The notes: generated from the sequence alone by a model not told the origin. A stretch of 64,000 nucleotides of DNA from Chamaesiphon sp. 336R_metabinner_41 (GCA_025359915.1 JANYDE010000137.1:1-64000), one strand, 5' to 3'. Numbered from the stretch's first letter, positions 18,734-30,594 are shown. Numbers and translations: made by a program.

Positions 18734-19223
18734 TCAACCTAAAAATTTGCGGAGATCGAATTCTACTGAATTGGGTTCTGTGATTGAAGCAGTTTCAGTG
18801 GGATCGAGTGATGCTGATAACATTAGTAAAATTCGCTCGGTATAATCTACTGCTCCGCACAATTCTTTTTCCAGTAGCTCCAAGCCCCCATTCGCATACT
18901 CTTCAAATATATTAATTCGCTGCTGTTCAAAATCAGATCGATCTGGTGAAATTACGTTAATATTTTCAGTAGCTGCGATCGCAATTAGTTTCATCACTGG
19001 ATCGTAACCACGGGAGATAAATATCTCCATACTAATTGGTCCTGGCTCTTTTTTGGATATTTCGCCGAGTGGGACACGTTGGTTGTGTTTAGCACCTAAT
19101 ACTGCAGCAAATAAAATCGCATCGGCATATGTTTGAAATGGACTATTGTTATCGGCTGATGCAATTAATGATTTGACCAATTCTGCTTTGTCTCTGGCTA
19201 CTCGAATCCGGTTTTCAGACATG
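18734..19223 (-). CDS. DNA phosphorothioation (Dnd)-system-associated protein 4-like; likely start MSENRIRVARDKAELV
   Basis: MSENRIRVARDKAELVKSLI...FQTYADAILFAAVLGAKHNQRVPLGEISKKEPGPI...FISRGYDPVMKLIAI...IFEEYANGGLELLEKEL.GAVDYTERILL. Confidence 0.75.
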
Positions 19224-19230
19224 GGTATAT

Positions 19231-19276
19231 TAATTAATAATTGATAATTGATAATTGATAATTGATAATTAATAAT
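19231..19276. repeat. AT-rich heptanucleotide tandem repeat (ATTGATA units)
   Basis: taattgataattgataattgataattgataatt read directly, just upstream of the gene start at 19223. Confidence 0.85.
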
Positions 19277-19444
19277 CATGGAGATAGGCGTAGTCGTAGT
19301 GTTGCCCACCAAATTATCTTCGATCGATTATAAGTATTTAGAAAGATAGTATTTATTGTTGATTTTTGGGGTGGGCGGGTTTGTTCTGTATTTTATTTTA
19401 TAGATACGTTGCTAAAAAAAATTAGCAAAACCCGCCCCTATAGG

Positions 19445-21001
19445 TTAATAATCTCCGGCGATTAGATGTTCAGTTTCGGCAAATTTTTCTTCCATTCCGA
19501 CTTCTGGTGTGAATAGAGAAACAATTATCCCTACCATAAATGAGAGCGGAATTGTCACCAAACCAGGATTTTTAAGTGGGAAAATCGCCGTGGTATGTTT
19601 GAGGATATCGACCTGAATTGTTGGCGATAAATAAATCAGAATCAAAGCCGAAAGTGTGCCGACTAAAATACTCGCAACAGCACCCTTTGTCGTGAACCCT
19701 CGCCATACCATTGACATTAATAGTGAAGGAAAATTGGCACTAGCGGCGATCGCAAATGCTAGCCCAACCATGTACGCTACATTTTGTCCTTTGAAGATAA
19801 TTCCTAATACCATTGCTACCACACCTAATAGTAGGGTTGCAATCCGCGCAACTTTTAATTGTTCGGTTTCACTGGAGTTTCCTTTCTTGATTACATTCAC
19901 CCATAAATCGTGGGATAAGGCTGCGGCACCAGAGAGAGTCAACCCAGCAACTACAGCTAAAATTGTCGCAAAAGATACGGCAGAAATAAAGCCTAAAAAG
20001 GGACTACCACCCAATACTTGAGCTAAGATGGGGGCTGCCATATTTCCAGATTTGTCGATCGCTCCAGTCGCGCCTAGAGGATGTAAAATTGTCTCTCTAC
20101 CGACTAATACCATTGCCCCAAATCCTAAGATAAATGTGAGCAGATAAAAGAAGCCAATTAGGATCGTGGCGTACATGACTGAAATGCGTGCTTCTTTGGC
20201 ATTTGGCACGGTATAAAACCGCATTAAGATGTGGGGTAAACCAGCAGTACCCAACATCAATGATAGACCTAATGAGAGGGCATCTAGGGGATTTGCGACT
20301 TCTTTTCCAGGTGCTAAAACTGCATCACCATATTTATTTGCAGCTTCTGCAAATAGGGTGAGTGGATTGAAGCCAAATCTAGAAAGTACGAGTAGTGCCA
20401 TCACAGTTGCACCACCTAATAATAGTACGGCTTTGATAATTTGAACCCAAGTAGTGGCGATCATCCCACCGAAAGTTACATAGGCAAGCATGACGCAACC
20501 AACGATGACAATTGCCAGATTATAATCCAACCCAAACAATAGTTGAATCAATCCACCAGCCCCAACCATTTGGGCGATCAAATAGAAGCTAACTACGACT
20601 AAAGTGCCGATCGAGGATGCAATTCTGACAGGTGTTTGTTGGAGTCTAAAAGCCACAACATCGGCGAAAGTATATTTGCCCAAATTCCGCATCGGTTCGG
20701 CAATCAAGAACATCACAATTGGCCAACCAACCAGAAATCCGATCGAGTAAATCAATCCATCGAAGCCATTTAAGGCAACTTTGCCCGCAATTCCCAGAAA
20801 ACTAGCCGCACTCATAAAGTCGCCAGCTAAAGCTAATCCATTCTGGAAACCGCTAATATTTCCGCCAGCAGTATAGTATTCAGCGGTACTTTTAGTTTGT
20901 TTTGCTGCCCAGTATGTGATGCCTAAAGTAAAAGTGATAAATACTAAGAAAAAGCCAATTGCGATCGGATTAAATTGTCCCAGGGACGTTGTTGAATTCA
21001 T
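19445..21001 (-). CDS. actP: Cation/acetate symporter (sodium:solute symporter family)
   Basis: [45 protein letters not shown]; polytopic; followed by DUF485. Confidence 0.93.
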   Translation of the reverse strand: MNSTTSLGQFNPIAIGFFLVFITFTLGITYWAAKQTKSTAEYYTAGGNISGFQNGLALAGDFMSAASFLGIAGKVALNGFDGLIYSIGFLVGWPIVMFLIAEPMRNLGKYTFADVVAFRLQQTPVRIASSIGTLVVVSFYLIAQMVGAGGLIQLLFGLDYNLAIVIVGCVMLAYVTFGGMIATTWVQIIKAVLLLGGATVMALLVLSRFGFNPLTLFAEAANKYGDAVLAPGKEVANPLDALSLGLSLMLGTAGLPHILMRFYTVPNAKEARISVMYATILIGFFYLLTFILGFGAMVLVGRETILHPLGATGAIDKSGNMAAPILAQVLGGSPFLGFISAVSFATILAVVAGLTLSGAAALSHDLWVNVIKKGNSSETEQLKVARIATLLLGVVAMVLGIIFKGQNVAYMVGLAFAIAASANFPSLLMSMVWRGFTTKGAVASILVGTLSALILIYLSPTIQVDILKHTTAIFPLKNPGLVTIPLSFMVGIIVSLFTPEVGMEEKFAETEHLIAGDY

Positions 21002-21051
21002 GTTTTAGTTGTTGGTTATTAGTTTTTAGTTATTAGCAAGTTTAATTGTGC

Positions 21052-21348
21052 TTAGTTTCTATTACGTATTTTTTCTAATTGATCGTCGTAATTGTGATTC
21101 GTCCAGCGGACATACACAAAAATGAGCACCCAGGCAGTGACAATCGTTAGGGCACCTAATAAAATGCCGATACTTAGTCCAGGTACTAAAGTTTGCCCCA
21201 TCAACTTTTTATTAAAAGCAACCAGTAAAATAAAGCCAAAGTAAACAACCATCATCGCCGCTGTCAGCCATATCGAGACGCGCCAGCGTTGATTTGCCAG
21301 AGCGCGTAAAGATCTCAGTCGTTCGCTCATAAAATCACCTATATACAT
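21052..21348 (-). CDS. DUF485 (YjcH-like) membrane protein; likely start at MSERLRSLRALANQRWR
   Basis: LANQRWRVSIWLTAAMMVVYFGFILLVAFNKKLMG, TAWVLIFVYVRWTNHNYD. Confidence 0.9.
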   Translation of the reverse strand: MYIGDFMSERLRSLRALANQRWRVSIWLTAAMMVVYFGFILLVAFNKKLMGQTLVPGLSIGILLGALTIVTAWVLIFVYVRWTNHNYDDQLEKIRNRN

Positions 21349-21530
21349 TTAACTACGACATTTTAGAGTCAAAGGGGATTAATCGATCGTTAAATTAAGC
21401 ATCAATGATCTAAATTCTCTTTTGTCAGAGACTGCACCAATGAACTATAAGGAACTAAAATGAAAACAGCAGAGCCTAAATCTTCTCCTGAACTCTCAAC
21501 TAAACTTTACCCAGCCCGCTCCACCACAAC

Positions 21531-22352
21531 ATGAATATTCTCACCGACTTACTCAAGCCTCAAGCCACTCGCGAAAAGAAGCAATCAAAGGGGATCCAGA
21601 TTAAAACCGAGCGTGAAATTGGCATCATGCGCCAATCTTCGAGAATTGTCGCTACAGTTTTGAAAGAGATTTTGGCGATGGTGGAGCCAGGGATGACTAC
21701 GGCAGACTTAGATGCTTACGCTGAGAAACGGATTCGGGAGATGGGTGCAATCCCTAGTTTCAAGGGTTTATATGGGTTTCCGGCGACGATTTGTGCCAGC
21801 ATCAATGATGAAGCCGTACATGGTATTCCCAATCGCAAGAAAGTAATCAAGCAGGGTGATGTGCTCAAAGTCGATACGGGAGCTTTCTTTCAGGGCTTTC
21901 ACGGAGATTCTTGCATCACGATCGGCGTAGGGACAGTGACTCCCGCTGCTGCTAAACTAATCCAAGTAGCTGAAGAAGCTCTCTACAAGGGCATAGAACA
22001 GGTGAAAGAGGGTGCTTACCTGTTAGACCTCGCTGGCGCGATTCAAGACCATGTAGAGGGCAATGGCTTTAGTATCGTGGAAGATTTTACCGGACATGGA
22101 GTGGGGCGCAATCTCCATGAGGAACCATCGGTCTTTAATTTCCGCACGCGGGAGATGCCCAATGTCAAACTCAGAGCTGGCATGACGATCGCGATCGAGC
22201 CGATTATCAATGCTGGATCGAAGGTTACTCGAATGATGCCAGATAAGTGGACTGCTGTCACGATCGATAAATCTTTATCTGCTCAATTCGAGCATACTGT
22301 CTTGGTAACGAAGGATGGTTATGAGATTTTGACCGATCGTAATTTAGTTTAA
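21531..22352 (+). CDS. map: Methionine aminopeptidase type I
   Basis: [75 protein letters not shown]. Confidence 0.96.
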   Translation: MNILTDLLKPQATREKKQSKGIQIKTEREIGIMRQSSRIVATVLKEILAMVEPGMTTADLDAYAEKRIREMGAIPSFKGLYGFPATICASINDEAVHGIPNRKKVIKQGDVLKVDTGAFFQGFHGDSCITIGVGTVTPAAAKLIQVAEEALYKGIEQVKEGAYLLDLAGAIQDHVEGNGFSIVEDFTGHGVGRNLHEEPSVFNFRTREMPNVKLRAGMTIAIEPIINAGSKVTRMMPDKWTAVTIDKSLSAQFEHTVLVTKDGYEILTDRNLV

Positions 22353-22355
22353 TTT

Positions 22356-22423
22356 AGCACCTGATAAAAACCAAGGTAGGGGCAATTCATGAATTGCCCC
22401 TACCTTAGTTTTTGTGAGGTGCT
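22356..22423. repeat. Palindrome, GGGGCAATTCATGAATTGCCCC family, copy 2 (48 bp with one mismatch; weaker pairing to 68 bp)
   Basis: aaaaaccaaggtaggggcaattca|tgaattgcccctaccttagttttt plus outer agcacct/aggtgct. Confidence 0.93.
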
Positions 22424-22518
22424 GAAATTTTTAGCCCACACAAACCGTCCTCTTTTATTAGGAGTTAGAACCATCTTTTCTAAGAGGGTGGGGAGTAACA
22501 TATTCAATCCACAGCTAA

Positions 22519-23400
22519 TTACTTCACTGCTTGAGTTACTGGAATAGTAGTAGATTTGCTCGGTGCAATTGCAGGTGAAGATGTTGGTGTAGGAGTACTG
22601 AGATTTGGAGCAACCGAAATCTTCGGTGGTTGAGTCGCCTGAGCCAATTGCTTAATCTGATCCTTGTACTCAGCCGGAGCGAGATCTACCGCCGCCGTCA
22701 TCAGGGTTTGAGCATCAGAGAGATTGCCCATCTGCTTGAATACCAAGCCCTTGGCTAAGACAGGACGAAAATCTGCTTTATTAACCTCCATCAAAGCATC
22801 ATAAATACCCAACGCATCCGCATTGCGTTGTTGGGTGAGATAAACTTGGGCTAATAATAGTTTGAGCGGGGTCGCATCAACACCCACTATATTGGTCTTT
22901 AAAGCGGCTTGTACGGCACCCATTGCTGCCTCAGGACGTTTTGCGTCCAGGAGCAAACTAACGAGTCCCTGAAGGGCATTAATATTCTGCGGTTGAATGC
23001 TTAATACCGTCCGATAACTAGCTGTCGCACCTTCTCGATCGCCTAAATACTGTTTGGTTTGTGCTAAAAGCACGGTATAGTCAGAAGTCTGGGGATTTAG
23101 TGCCGCAATTTTTTCGAGCGGTAACAAGCTCCCTTTGATATCGCCCAATTGCAACCTAGCATTGAGCAGACCCTTGAGTGCGACTTGGTTTTCAGGCTCT
23201 CTTTGCAGCACCTGAGTATAACCCTGTGCCTGAGCTTGAATTTGAGTTGTTTGAGCGGTGGAAAGACTATTTGGTTCTGTGGCAACAGCAGCACCACCAT
23301 CTAGTACCAAGTTGACAAGTGGAAATAATGAGAATCCAGTTAAAGCCAGCAGAGACACAGCTACAACTAGATTGATGACCCAGCGATGACGTTTTAACAC
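22519..23400 (-). CDS. TPR-repeat protein with N-terminal TM segment
   Basis: VLQREPENQVALKGLLNARLQLGDIKGSLLPLEKIAALNPQTSDY..., SYRTVLSIQPQNINALQGLVSLL. Confidence 0.85.
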   Translation of the reverse strand: MLKRHRWVINLVVAVSLLALTGFSLFPLVNLVLDGGAAVATEPNSLSTAQTTQIQAQAQGYTQVLQREPENQVALKGLLNARLQLGDIKGSLLPLEKIAALNPQTSDYTVLLAQTKQYLGDREGATASYRTVLSIQPQNINALQGLVSLLLDAKRPEAAMGAVQAALKTNIVGVDATPLKLLLAQVYLTQQRNADALGIYDALMEVNKADFRPVLAKGLVFKQMGNLSDAQTLMTAAVDLAPAEYKDQIKQLAQATQPPKISVAPNLSTPTPTSSPAIAPSKSTTIPVTQAVK

Positions 23401-23501
23401 AGACTGCTTTCTAAAATGATGGACGATCGATATTGTTGATTCTAGTACAAAATCGATCGTCTCGCGAGCAACAAAAAAACTAGATCTAGTAACTTGAGTT
23501 A

Positions 23502-25883
23502 CTACGGTTCCATGAAAGTATCAACATTTCCGTCAGTTTGCAGTACAACCCGAATTTTTTGGTCAGCACCACCGGATGGAGACACCAGTTTTTGTCCAGC
23601 TTTAATTAATTTTGTTTGCTTGAGATAAGTTGTGGCTGCTTCACCTTGAGGCGAAACACTCCGCACAGTCCCACTTTTACCACTAACCTGGACTACGTAT
23701 TGCAAGGGGCTAGATTCCGTGTCAGTAGCTTTCCATTTGGATTGGAAGTAGCGTTTGGCTTCTTGCAATGAGGGGCTATTTTCAGCAGTATCTACAGGCC
23801 AGTCTCCCCCGTTATTGGCGGCGGGGAAAGGCTGCGGTTGGACGGCTGGGAGATTTTGATAATCAGCGATCTCATTCGTCGGTTGTGGTTGTTCGGGGTT
23901 GGTGAACTGGGGCTTGACGGGCATGGGAGCAGCTTGCTCGAACAATGGTTGACGAGCGACAGTGATGCCAGTCAGTTTGACTGCTTTGGGTTTGACTGCT
24001 TTTGCGGCTACTTTCAGCTTGGCTTTCTGCTTGGCAGCTTTGTTCGCAACGGGGCGAGTTGTGGCGGTTGAATTCATCTGCGTTGGATTCGACGGCATCT
24101 GTGACGAGTTGGACGGATTGATGCCAATACCTGGTAGATCTGATGGGAGTAAAATTGGTTGTGTAGATACCGATACGGTGCCAGGACTGATAACTGGGCT
24201 GTTCCCTGGGATCATCGGTGCAGCGGTAGAGTTGGTGATACTTCTGCTAGGCTTGGCTGTGATTTTTGGTGGCAGCTTGCTGGGGCGCGATTCAGTGTTC
24301 CCAACGATAGTCTTAGCTTCTGCGGGGGATATCTGGGAGTTCAGTGGGTTGGGTGCGATTCCAGCTTGCGATCCATTGCGAGGTAATACAGACAATACGC
24401 CTAATTGATTGCCGCTGGGAATTGCGGCTGCGGCTGGGAGATCTTTTCCTGGTGTCCCAACAAGTGACGCTGGTAGTGGCGCAGTCCCAATTTTAGAGAC
24501 TGTTTGTGGCGGTTGTGTCGCGGTGTTGACGGACGGAGTTTTGGATTGAGGCGGTTGAACTGTCTGTGCTTCCCAAGGTTTGGGTAAGTTGGGATTGGTA
24601 GTCGAGCTAGTTGGCTCTGGATCGATTACTGGTGGCGACATGGCGACGGTGACTGTTTTTTTCACAGTCTCCAGATCGGGCACTTTCACCTTGCTGGTAG
24701 CATCTTTGAGTGGATTCGGCTTGGGATCGAGCAATAGCAATGGCACACCAACGGCAACAGCGGCTGCGGCTGCCCAAGGTACTACGGACATAAACGAAAA
24801 ATTGGGCGCGTGGTTACTTCGACGAGTCCGATTGTAAACCTGACTATTCTGCACCCCAGTAGCTGGTTTTGGTAAGTTTGGTAATCTTGCAAGGGAGACA
24901 GTTGCGGGGTCTCCATCGGTAAATAGATCTTTATTAATTGGAATATTGGCAACACTAAGCGTGACGGCTGGAGTGGGGTTAATGGTTGTGGGCGTTTCTG
25001 CTGGGGGATTCTTGGTGGTATCTGCTGCGGCGTATTCATCTAATACGTTGGACAAATCGAATAGTTGAATTGGCGAGAGTGTAACTACTTCACCAGATGT
25101 TGGATTTGCTAAGTCGCCTAAATGGAGTTGACGATCGAGCGATCTTTCACTGCCAATCAGGTATGGTGTTGTGGGTGACTGTTCGCTACTGGCAGTATGC
25201 TCCTGCTTGGCTTTGGATGCCAATTTATCCTCGATTTGCCGTTTGCCAAAGCCAGATGTGACGGAGGCTGCGGCACCTAGTGGTGTGTTCTGTTGTTTAT
25301 TGTCTTCTGTGCGAGGGGTTTTGCCGTTATTGTACTTGTTCCAAACACCGAATAATTTGGAGATCCCAGTTGTCGTTACTACTGGATTCGGATGAGGAGT
25401 CTTGTTATTTGCGGTTGGAGATTTTGTTAAGTTATCGCGCAATCCAGGTAAATTGTTCATTAATCCAGATTGTGTGAATTGATTATCCTGGTTGGGATAC
25501 AGTTTATTGCCAATCGAATTTTCGGTCTCAATTTTTGGTGTTGACATATCTTGATTTCGATCGGTAGTCGAGCGAGCTTGGTCTGATGTAGTATTATTCA
25601 TATTTGGTAGTGGAAATTTTGCAATTAGTTCTGTTATGTATTTATTAACCACCTGCTGTAGCCGATCTAATTGATGGAACTGTCCCTTCAATACAATTCT
25701 TTCCAATTCCCCACGATCTGGATCGTCTAGATGGAGGGTAAAATCGACTGGAGTATCTCGATCCTGTTGGTGCGGGGACTTTGCTCGCAAGTCGAGATCG
25801 GCAATCTGGTTATCTTTGGTTGAGACAACCAATGTACAGGTAAGTGTCGTATATGTTCGTGTTGTTAAATTATTAGATTCCAT
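23502..25883 (-). CDS. DUF4335 protein with a long Pro/Thr/Asn-rich linker and a TM segment
   Basis: RTYTTLTCTLVVSTKDN...LHLDDPDRGELERIVLKGQFHQLDRLQQVVNKYITELI; next to DUF3038 gene. Confidence 0.8.
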   Translation of the reverse strand: MESNNLTTRTYTTLTCTLVVSTKDNQIADLDLRAKSPHQQDRDTPVDFTLHLDDPDRGELERIVLKGQFHQLDRLQQVVNKYITELIAKFPLPNMNNTTSDQARSTTDRNQDMSTPKIETENSIGNKLYPNQDNQFTQSGLMNNLPGLRDNLTKSPTANNKTPHPNPVVTTTGISKLFGVWNKYNNGKTPRTEDNKQQNTPLGAAASVTSGFGKRQIEDKLASKAKQEHTASSEQSPTTPYLIGSERSLDRQLHLGDLANPTSGEVVTLSPIQLFDLSNVLDEYAAADTTKNPPAETPTTINPTPAVTLSVANIPINKDLFTDGDPATVSLARLPNLPKPATGVQNSQVYNRTRRSNHAPNFSFMSVVPWAAAAAVAVGVPLLLLDPKPNPLKDATSKVKVPDLETVKKTVTVAMSPPVIDPEPTSSTTNPNLPKPWEAQTVQPPQSKTPSVNTATQPPQTVSKIGTAPLPASLVGTPGKDLPAAAAIPSGNQLGVLSVLPRNGSQAGIAPNPLNSQISPAEAKTIVGNTESRPSKLPPKITAKPSRSITNSTAAPMIPGNSPVISPGTVSVSTQPILLPSDLPGIGINPSNSSQMPSNPTQMNSTATTRPVANKAAKQKAKLKVAAKAVKPKAVKLTGITVARQPLFEQAAPMPVKPQFTNPEQPQPTNEIADYQNLPAVQPQPFPAANNGGDWPVDTAENSPSLQEAKRYFQSKWKATDTESSPLQYVVQVSGKSGTVRSVSPQGEAATTYLKQTKLIKAGQKLVSPSGGADQKIRVVLQTDGNVDTFMEP

Positions 25884-25913
25884 ATTAACCCTGATAGATA
25901 ATTAATCATTTGT

Positions 25914-26492
25914 TTAAGTGGGCTTCGGGGGTGTAGATGTTGAGTGAGACCTATGTAGCAATGCATTCCAAAGTCGTAGATGTCCGTTAGTACTACTGTA
26001 GAATAATAGTTCGATCAGTAGATTCAGTGCCGCTTGAGATAGTTCTTCAGTCGAATGTATTATCTCTCGATCGAGACGCGTTTGATAGATATTGATAAAG
26101 TTGTCGATATAGTCTGCCAATGCTGGAGATTCTACGGGTAATCGATTGAATTGGACGATCTGTTGCCAATAGTTCATATTTTGACGCACCACCGTTTGAT
26201 ACTTTTGAGCTAGATGATGGACGATCGATATCCGCGATCGAATCTGGGCAAGATCGATCTGTTGGGATGAGCTAATTTGACGATCTGGCCATTCATTGAG
26301 CCAATCGGCGATCGTTGATACCACTTGCAACTCCTGGGCAATTTGCTCGATCTCCACTCGATCAATCCGAGTAAGTGCAGCAATGGCAATTGTCACCAGC
26401 TCTAGCTCCAGACTAATCTGATGCAATTGGGATGAGTTGAGCGGTGATTCGATCGATAAATCGTCCCACTTAGCAGTTGATGCAGGCATCAT
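25914..26492 (-). CDS. DUF3038 protein
   Basis: LELELVTIAIAALTRIDRVEIEQIAQEL...LLIELLFYSSTNGHLRLWNALLHRS; pairs with DUF4335. Confidence 0.8.
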   Translation of the reverse strand: MMPASTAKWDDLSIESPLNSSQLHQISLELELVTIAIAALTRIDRVEIEQIAQELQVVSTIADWLNEWPDRQISSSQQIDLAQIRSRISIVHHLAQKYQTVVRQNMNYWQQIVQFNRLPVESPALADYIDNFINIYQTRLDREIIHSTEELSQAALNLLIELLFYSSTNGHLRLWNALLHRSHSTSTPPKPT

Positions 26493-26930
26493 TTAATAGA
26501 CAAGGCGTAGGAGTACAAGGTTCGATAACAAGGTTTCCAGGTGTAACCAAAGTCGCGCCCAATCACCAAATTATCCAAGCGGCAAAGCACACCAGAACAT
26601 GAAAATGTCTAATACTGATCAAGAAGCATTTAAGCTTGGAAATGTTTCGAGGGTATTGCGACTTATTTGCTGGTGGTAGGTCTAAGCTATTTACCACGCA
26701 GCACCAACATTTTTTTTACATATGATACCAACAATTGTATCATAGTCGATTCTTTACCCGTAATTAGACCAGTCTCGATCAGCAATAAGTCGTAGTAGCT
26801 GATACCCTGATGGACGATACCAGCTTTTGGTAGAATAAAGGAGATAGACTGTCCACCAATCAAATCCCGACACAGCTAGTCATGTGACACGGGAAGGTTG
26901 AATTTTCCTAAACATTTAGAGCCAATTAAT

Positions 26931-27512
26931 ATGCGGGATAGTTGTCAGTGTTTTCAGCAGGATGGGATCGATTTGGTCAAGTCGTCTATTCCGAATCGCC
27001 GTCAATTTCTCCGTCATCTCGTTGGTACGGGAGTGCTGATTACCGCTAGTACGATCGCTCCGGCTGCTGCCAGAGCTGAAAAAAAAGTCCCCAAAGCTTT
27101 AGTGCTTAGTTGTATCGATTATCGAATTCTCGAAGCAGAACGCTATTTTCTTTCACTCCAAAACTTGGGCGGACAATACGACTTTGTGTCCCTCGCAGGG
27201 GCTTCTCTGGCTCTAAGTGGGATGCCACATCAATATGATGCTGACGCATTTTGGGATCAGTTGGATATCTCCTATCGCCTGCACCACATCAAAAAAGTCC
27301 TTATTCTCGATCACCAAGATTGTTCTGTCTACGAGTATAAGATCGATCCCAATCTCACCGCTAATCCCGACTTGGAACTCACCACCCATACGGAATACCT
27401 CAGTCGAGCATATTGGGCAATTCGCGATCGATATCCCGATCTCAATATCGAACTCTACTTCGTCAATCTCAATACTGAGGTGAAGCAAATTTCTCCCTTG
27501 GCGAAGGCGTAA
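26931..27512 (+). CDS. Carbonic-anhydrase-like protein with N-terminal signal
   Basis: NRRQFLRHLVGTG signal, KALVLSCIDYRILEAERYFL, YDFVSLAGASLAL, KVLILDHQDCSVY. Confidence 0.75.
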   Translation: MRDSCQCFQQDGIDLVKSSIPNRRQFLRHLVGTGVLITASTIAPAAARAEKKVPKALVLSCIDYRILEAERYFLSLQNLGGQYDFVSLAGASLALSGMPHQYDADAFWDQLDISYRLHHIKKVLILDHQDCSVYEYKIDPNLTANPDLELTTHTEYLSRAYWAIRDRYPDLNIELYFVNLNTEVKQISPLAKA

Positions 27513-27732
27513 GAGATGGGGGGATAACTTAACTAGCCACTATCCACTAGCCCCTAGCCCTAAAGAGTAATATCCGTCCATCCAAATGTTAATTCTGCTG
27601 TTAAATATGGCAATAATAAAACTGAAGCTACACTAGAAGATATATAAGTCTCCATTGCAGATTGTTGAAAGGACGAACTGCGACAGACAAACAGTCAGTA
27701 TCAGGTGCAGGTATAAAGACACAAAAAAATAT

Positions 27733-29589
27733 ATGCATAACAGTTCCCACATCAAGTCGAAGCGATTATCTAAGTCATTGTGGCGATTAGCGGCTGGCTT
27801 GCTAATCGCGCAGGGAGTTGTCTGGAGTAGCCCAGTTGTGGCGAAACCAAACGATCCCAATACACTTACCTATGGAGAACTATTCAAGGAAGTTGATCGC
27901 GGTACAGTATCCAAGGTAGAACTCGATCCCGCTACCAAAGTCGCCAAAGTTACTGTTACAGATGGATCCGCAGACAAAAAAGTGCGGAACAAAGAAGTAC
28001 TTTTATTAGAAGACAACTCAGAGCTGTTTAGCAAACTTAATACCAAGGGTGTTGAAATTAGTATTCAGCGATCTGCTGACAAAAATGCTATTTTTGGACT
28101 ACTTGGAAATGTCCTATTATTAGTATTCGTAATTACCGTACTGTCAGCAATTATCCGCCGCTCGGGTGGTGCTGGCGGACAGGCGATGAGTTTTGGGAAA
28201 TCCCGCGCTCGGTTTCAGATGCAAGCGAAAACGGGTGTGATGTTTGACGATGTAGCTGGCATTGAGGAAGCCAAAGAAGAACTCCAAGAAATCGTCACCT
28301 TCTTGCAACAACCAGAACGCTTTACCTCTGTCGGTGCCAAGATTCCCAAGGGTGTCCTGCTCGTCGGATCGCCAGGAACGGGTAAAACCCTGATGGCAAA
28401 AGCGATTGCTGGTGAAGCCGGCGTGCCATTCTTTAGTATTTCCGGTTCGGAATTTGTCGAAATGTTCGTTGGGGTGGGTGCCTCCCGCGTCCGCGATCTG
28501 TTCAAAAAAGCCAAAGAAAATGCACCTTGCTTGGTGTTCATCGATGAGATCGACGCAGTTGGTCGTCAGCGGGGCGTAGGCATCGGTGGCGGTAACGATG
28601 AGCGGGAACAGACGCTCAATCAATTGCTAACCGAGATGGACGGATTTGAGGGCAATAATGGCGTAATTATTATCGCTGCGACCAACAGGGCTGATGTCCT
28701 CGATACCGCACTGCTGCGTCCGGGGCGATTCGATCGACAGGTGCAAGTCGATCCGCCGGATTACAAGGGTCGATTGGCAATTCTCAATGTCCATATTCGG
28801 GACAAGAAAATCGACCCCAATCTCTCCCTCGAAGCCGTAGCGCGTCGGACGACGGGCTTTACTGGTGCAGATTTAGCCAACTTATTAAATGAAGCGGCAA
28901 TTTTCACCGCTCGTCGGCACAAATCAGCGATTACCATTACCGAAATTGATGATGCGATCGATCGGGTGATGGCTGGGATGGAAGGTAAGGTGGTGATGGA
29001 CGGTAAATTTAAGCGGATGACTGCTTATCATGAAATCGGTCATGCCTTACTAATTACTTTGCTCAAAGAACATGACCCACTCCAAAAAGTTACGGTCTTA
29101 CCTCGCGGGCAAGCTATTGGTCTCACTTGGTCGATGCCCAATGAAGAAAACGGTCTCGAAAGCCGTGCTAAACTCCGATCGATGATTACCGTCTGCCTTG
29201 GTGGTCGTGCGGCGGAAGAAATCGTCTTTGGCAAAGATGAGGTCGATTCTGGCGCGAGTAGCGATATCCAGAAATTAACCAATATTGCCCGATCGATGGT
29301 AACTCAGGTCGGCATGTCCGAGCTAGGTTTGGTCGCGATGAATACCGAGCGTCAAGAATACTCGGAAACCATTGCTGCCCAGATCGATCGAGAGGTGCGT
29401 AAAATCGTCAAGGAATGTTATCAGCAAGCCTTGGAGCTGCTCCAAACTCATCGCCCATTAATGGATCTGTTGGCAGATATCCTCGTCGATCGAGAAACAA
29501 TTGATGGCGAGGAGTTTCGTCAAATTGTCGATCGAGAAACTGGTCGCAAGGAAACACCCCAAACCAAACCTGTCCTCGCTGGATCCTAG
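27733..29589 (+). CDS. ftsH: ATP-dependent zinc metalloprotease FtsH
   Basis: [67 protein letters not shown]. Confidence 0.97.
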   Translation: MHNSSHIKSKRLSKSLWRLAAGLLIAQGVVWSSPVVAKPNDPNTLTYGELFKEVDRGTVSKVELDPATKVAKVTVTDGSADKKVRNKEVLLLEDNSELFSKLNTKGVEISIQRSADKNAIFGLLGNVLLLVFVITVLSAIIRRSGGAGGQAMSFGKSRARFQMQAKTGVMFDDVAGIEEAKEELQEIVTFLQQPERFTSVGAKIPKGVLLVGSPGTGKTLMAKAIAGEAGVPFFSISGSEFVEMFVGVGASRVRDLFKKAKENAPCLVFIDEIDAVGRQRGVGIGGGNDEREQTLNQLLTEMDGFEGNNGVIIIAATNRADVLDTALLRPGRFDRQVQVDPPDYKGRLAILNVHIRDKKIDPNLSLEAVARRTTGFTGADLANLLNEAAIFTARRHKSAITITEIDDAIDRVMAGMEGKVVMDGKFKRMTAYHEIGHALLITLLKEHDPLQKVTVLPRGQAIGLTWSMPNEENGLESRAKLRSMITVCLGGRAAEEIVFGKDEVDSGASSDIQKLTNIARSMVTQVGMSELGLVAMNTERQEYSETIAAQIDREVRKIVKECYQQALELLQTHRPLMDLLADILVDRETIDGEEFRQIVDRETGRKETPQTKPVLAGS

Positions 29590-29604
29590 TTAATAGCCAG
29601 CATC

Positions 29605-29639
29605 AAATCCCCGACTTCTTCCAGAAGTCGGGGATTTTT
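29605..29639 (+). terminator. Strong stem-loop after ftsH, also a GATCCCCGACTTCT-family palindrome
   Basis: aaatccccgacttct-tcc-agaagtcggggattt perfect 15-bp stem followed by T-run. Confidence 0.85.
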
Positions 29640-29784
29640 CCATATCCCTCGTCCAAATGCGAATAATTGTGAGCTATGTAACAACTATCTACCAATTGTT
29701 GGGTAAAATAGGATTAGTGGTGCAAATTAGATCTGCTGTTAGTTCAGAGGTCCGCATCAATATCGAGTTAAATACATTCATCAC

Positions 29785-29970
29785 ATGGAATCTAGTGTCC
29801 CCCCTGGCAAATCTAAAACCGAACCTCCTCCACATAAGTGGGGCGAGTTCTGGGGCAGTGCGATCGCAATTTTTACCCTGATCTTACCCGTTGCGGCGAT
29901 CGTGCATTACTCGCCAGCTAGTCAAGTTCAAGCTTTTCCAAATTTACCAGCCACAACGCAACCCGAATGA
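29785..29970 (+). CDS. Small single-TM hypothetical protein
   Basis: 61-aa ORF with TM segment (FWGSAIAIFTLILPVAAIVHY). Confidence 0.55.
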   Translation: MESSVPPGKSKTEPPPHKWGEFWGSAIAIFTLILPVAAIVHYSPASQVQAFPNLPATTQPE

Positions 29971-30081
29971 GATCGAGACAGATTCGGACGCGATTGACTA
30001 TATATCCAATTCCCAATCCCTAGTAAAATGCAAGTAGGGGAGATTCACTCCTCTAGTTTTTTTGAATTGGAGAATTTTGTT

Positions 30082-30594
30082 TTGGACTTATCCCTCATCC
30101 CCGCTCAACCCAAATACGGGATTATCAACGTTTTAATCGAAATTTCCGCTGGTAGCAAAAATAAATACGAATTTGACAAGGATCTGAATGCAATGGCACT
30201 TGATCGAGTGTTATCCTCCTCAGTACACTATCCCTGCGACTACGGTTTTATCCCCAATACCCTCGGTAATGATGGCGATCCCCTCGATGCGATGATCATT
30301 ATCGACGAACCTACTTTCCCTGGCTGCGTCATTGCTGCACGTCCGATTGGGATGCTAGAAATGATCGATGGTGGCGATCGAGATGAGAAAATTCTCTGTG
30401 TAGCTGACAAAGATCCCAACTATGCTCATGTAAAATCTCTCAAAGATATTCCCCAACATCGTTTGGATGAAATCTCGGAATTTTTCAAAACATATAAAAA
30501 TCTAGAGAAAAAAGTAACTGAAATCCTCGGCTGGAAAGATGTCGATGCTGTCATGCCCTTAGTTCAAGAATGCGTCGCCGCTGCGAAGAAATAG
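30082..30594 (+). CDS. ppa: Inorganic pyrophosphatase; start uncertain (TTG 30082 or ATG 30028)
   Basis: [58 protein letters not shown]. Confidence 0.95.
   Translation: MDLSLIPAQPKYGIINVLIEISAGSKNKYEFDKDLNAMALDRVLSSSVHYPCDYGFIPNTLGNDGDPLDAMIIIDEPTFPGCVIAARPIGMLEMIDGGDRDEKILCVADKDPNYAHVKSLKDIPQHRLDEISEFFKTYKNLEKKVTEILGWKDVDAVMPLVQECVAAAKK

Noticed and set aside
18480-18845. ORFs on both strands across 18480-18845
   Set aside because: Low-complexity translation of the tandem repeats; open in several frames because the repeats lack stops.
23962-24408. 148-aa ORF antisense to the DUF4335 gene
   Set aside because: Shadow of the low-complexity linker coding region.
28144-28623. 159-aa ORF antisense to ftsH
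   Set aside because: Shadow ORF over a highly conserved AAA domain.
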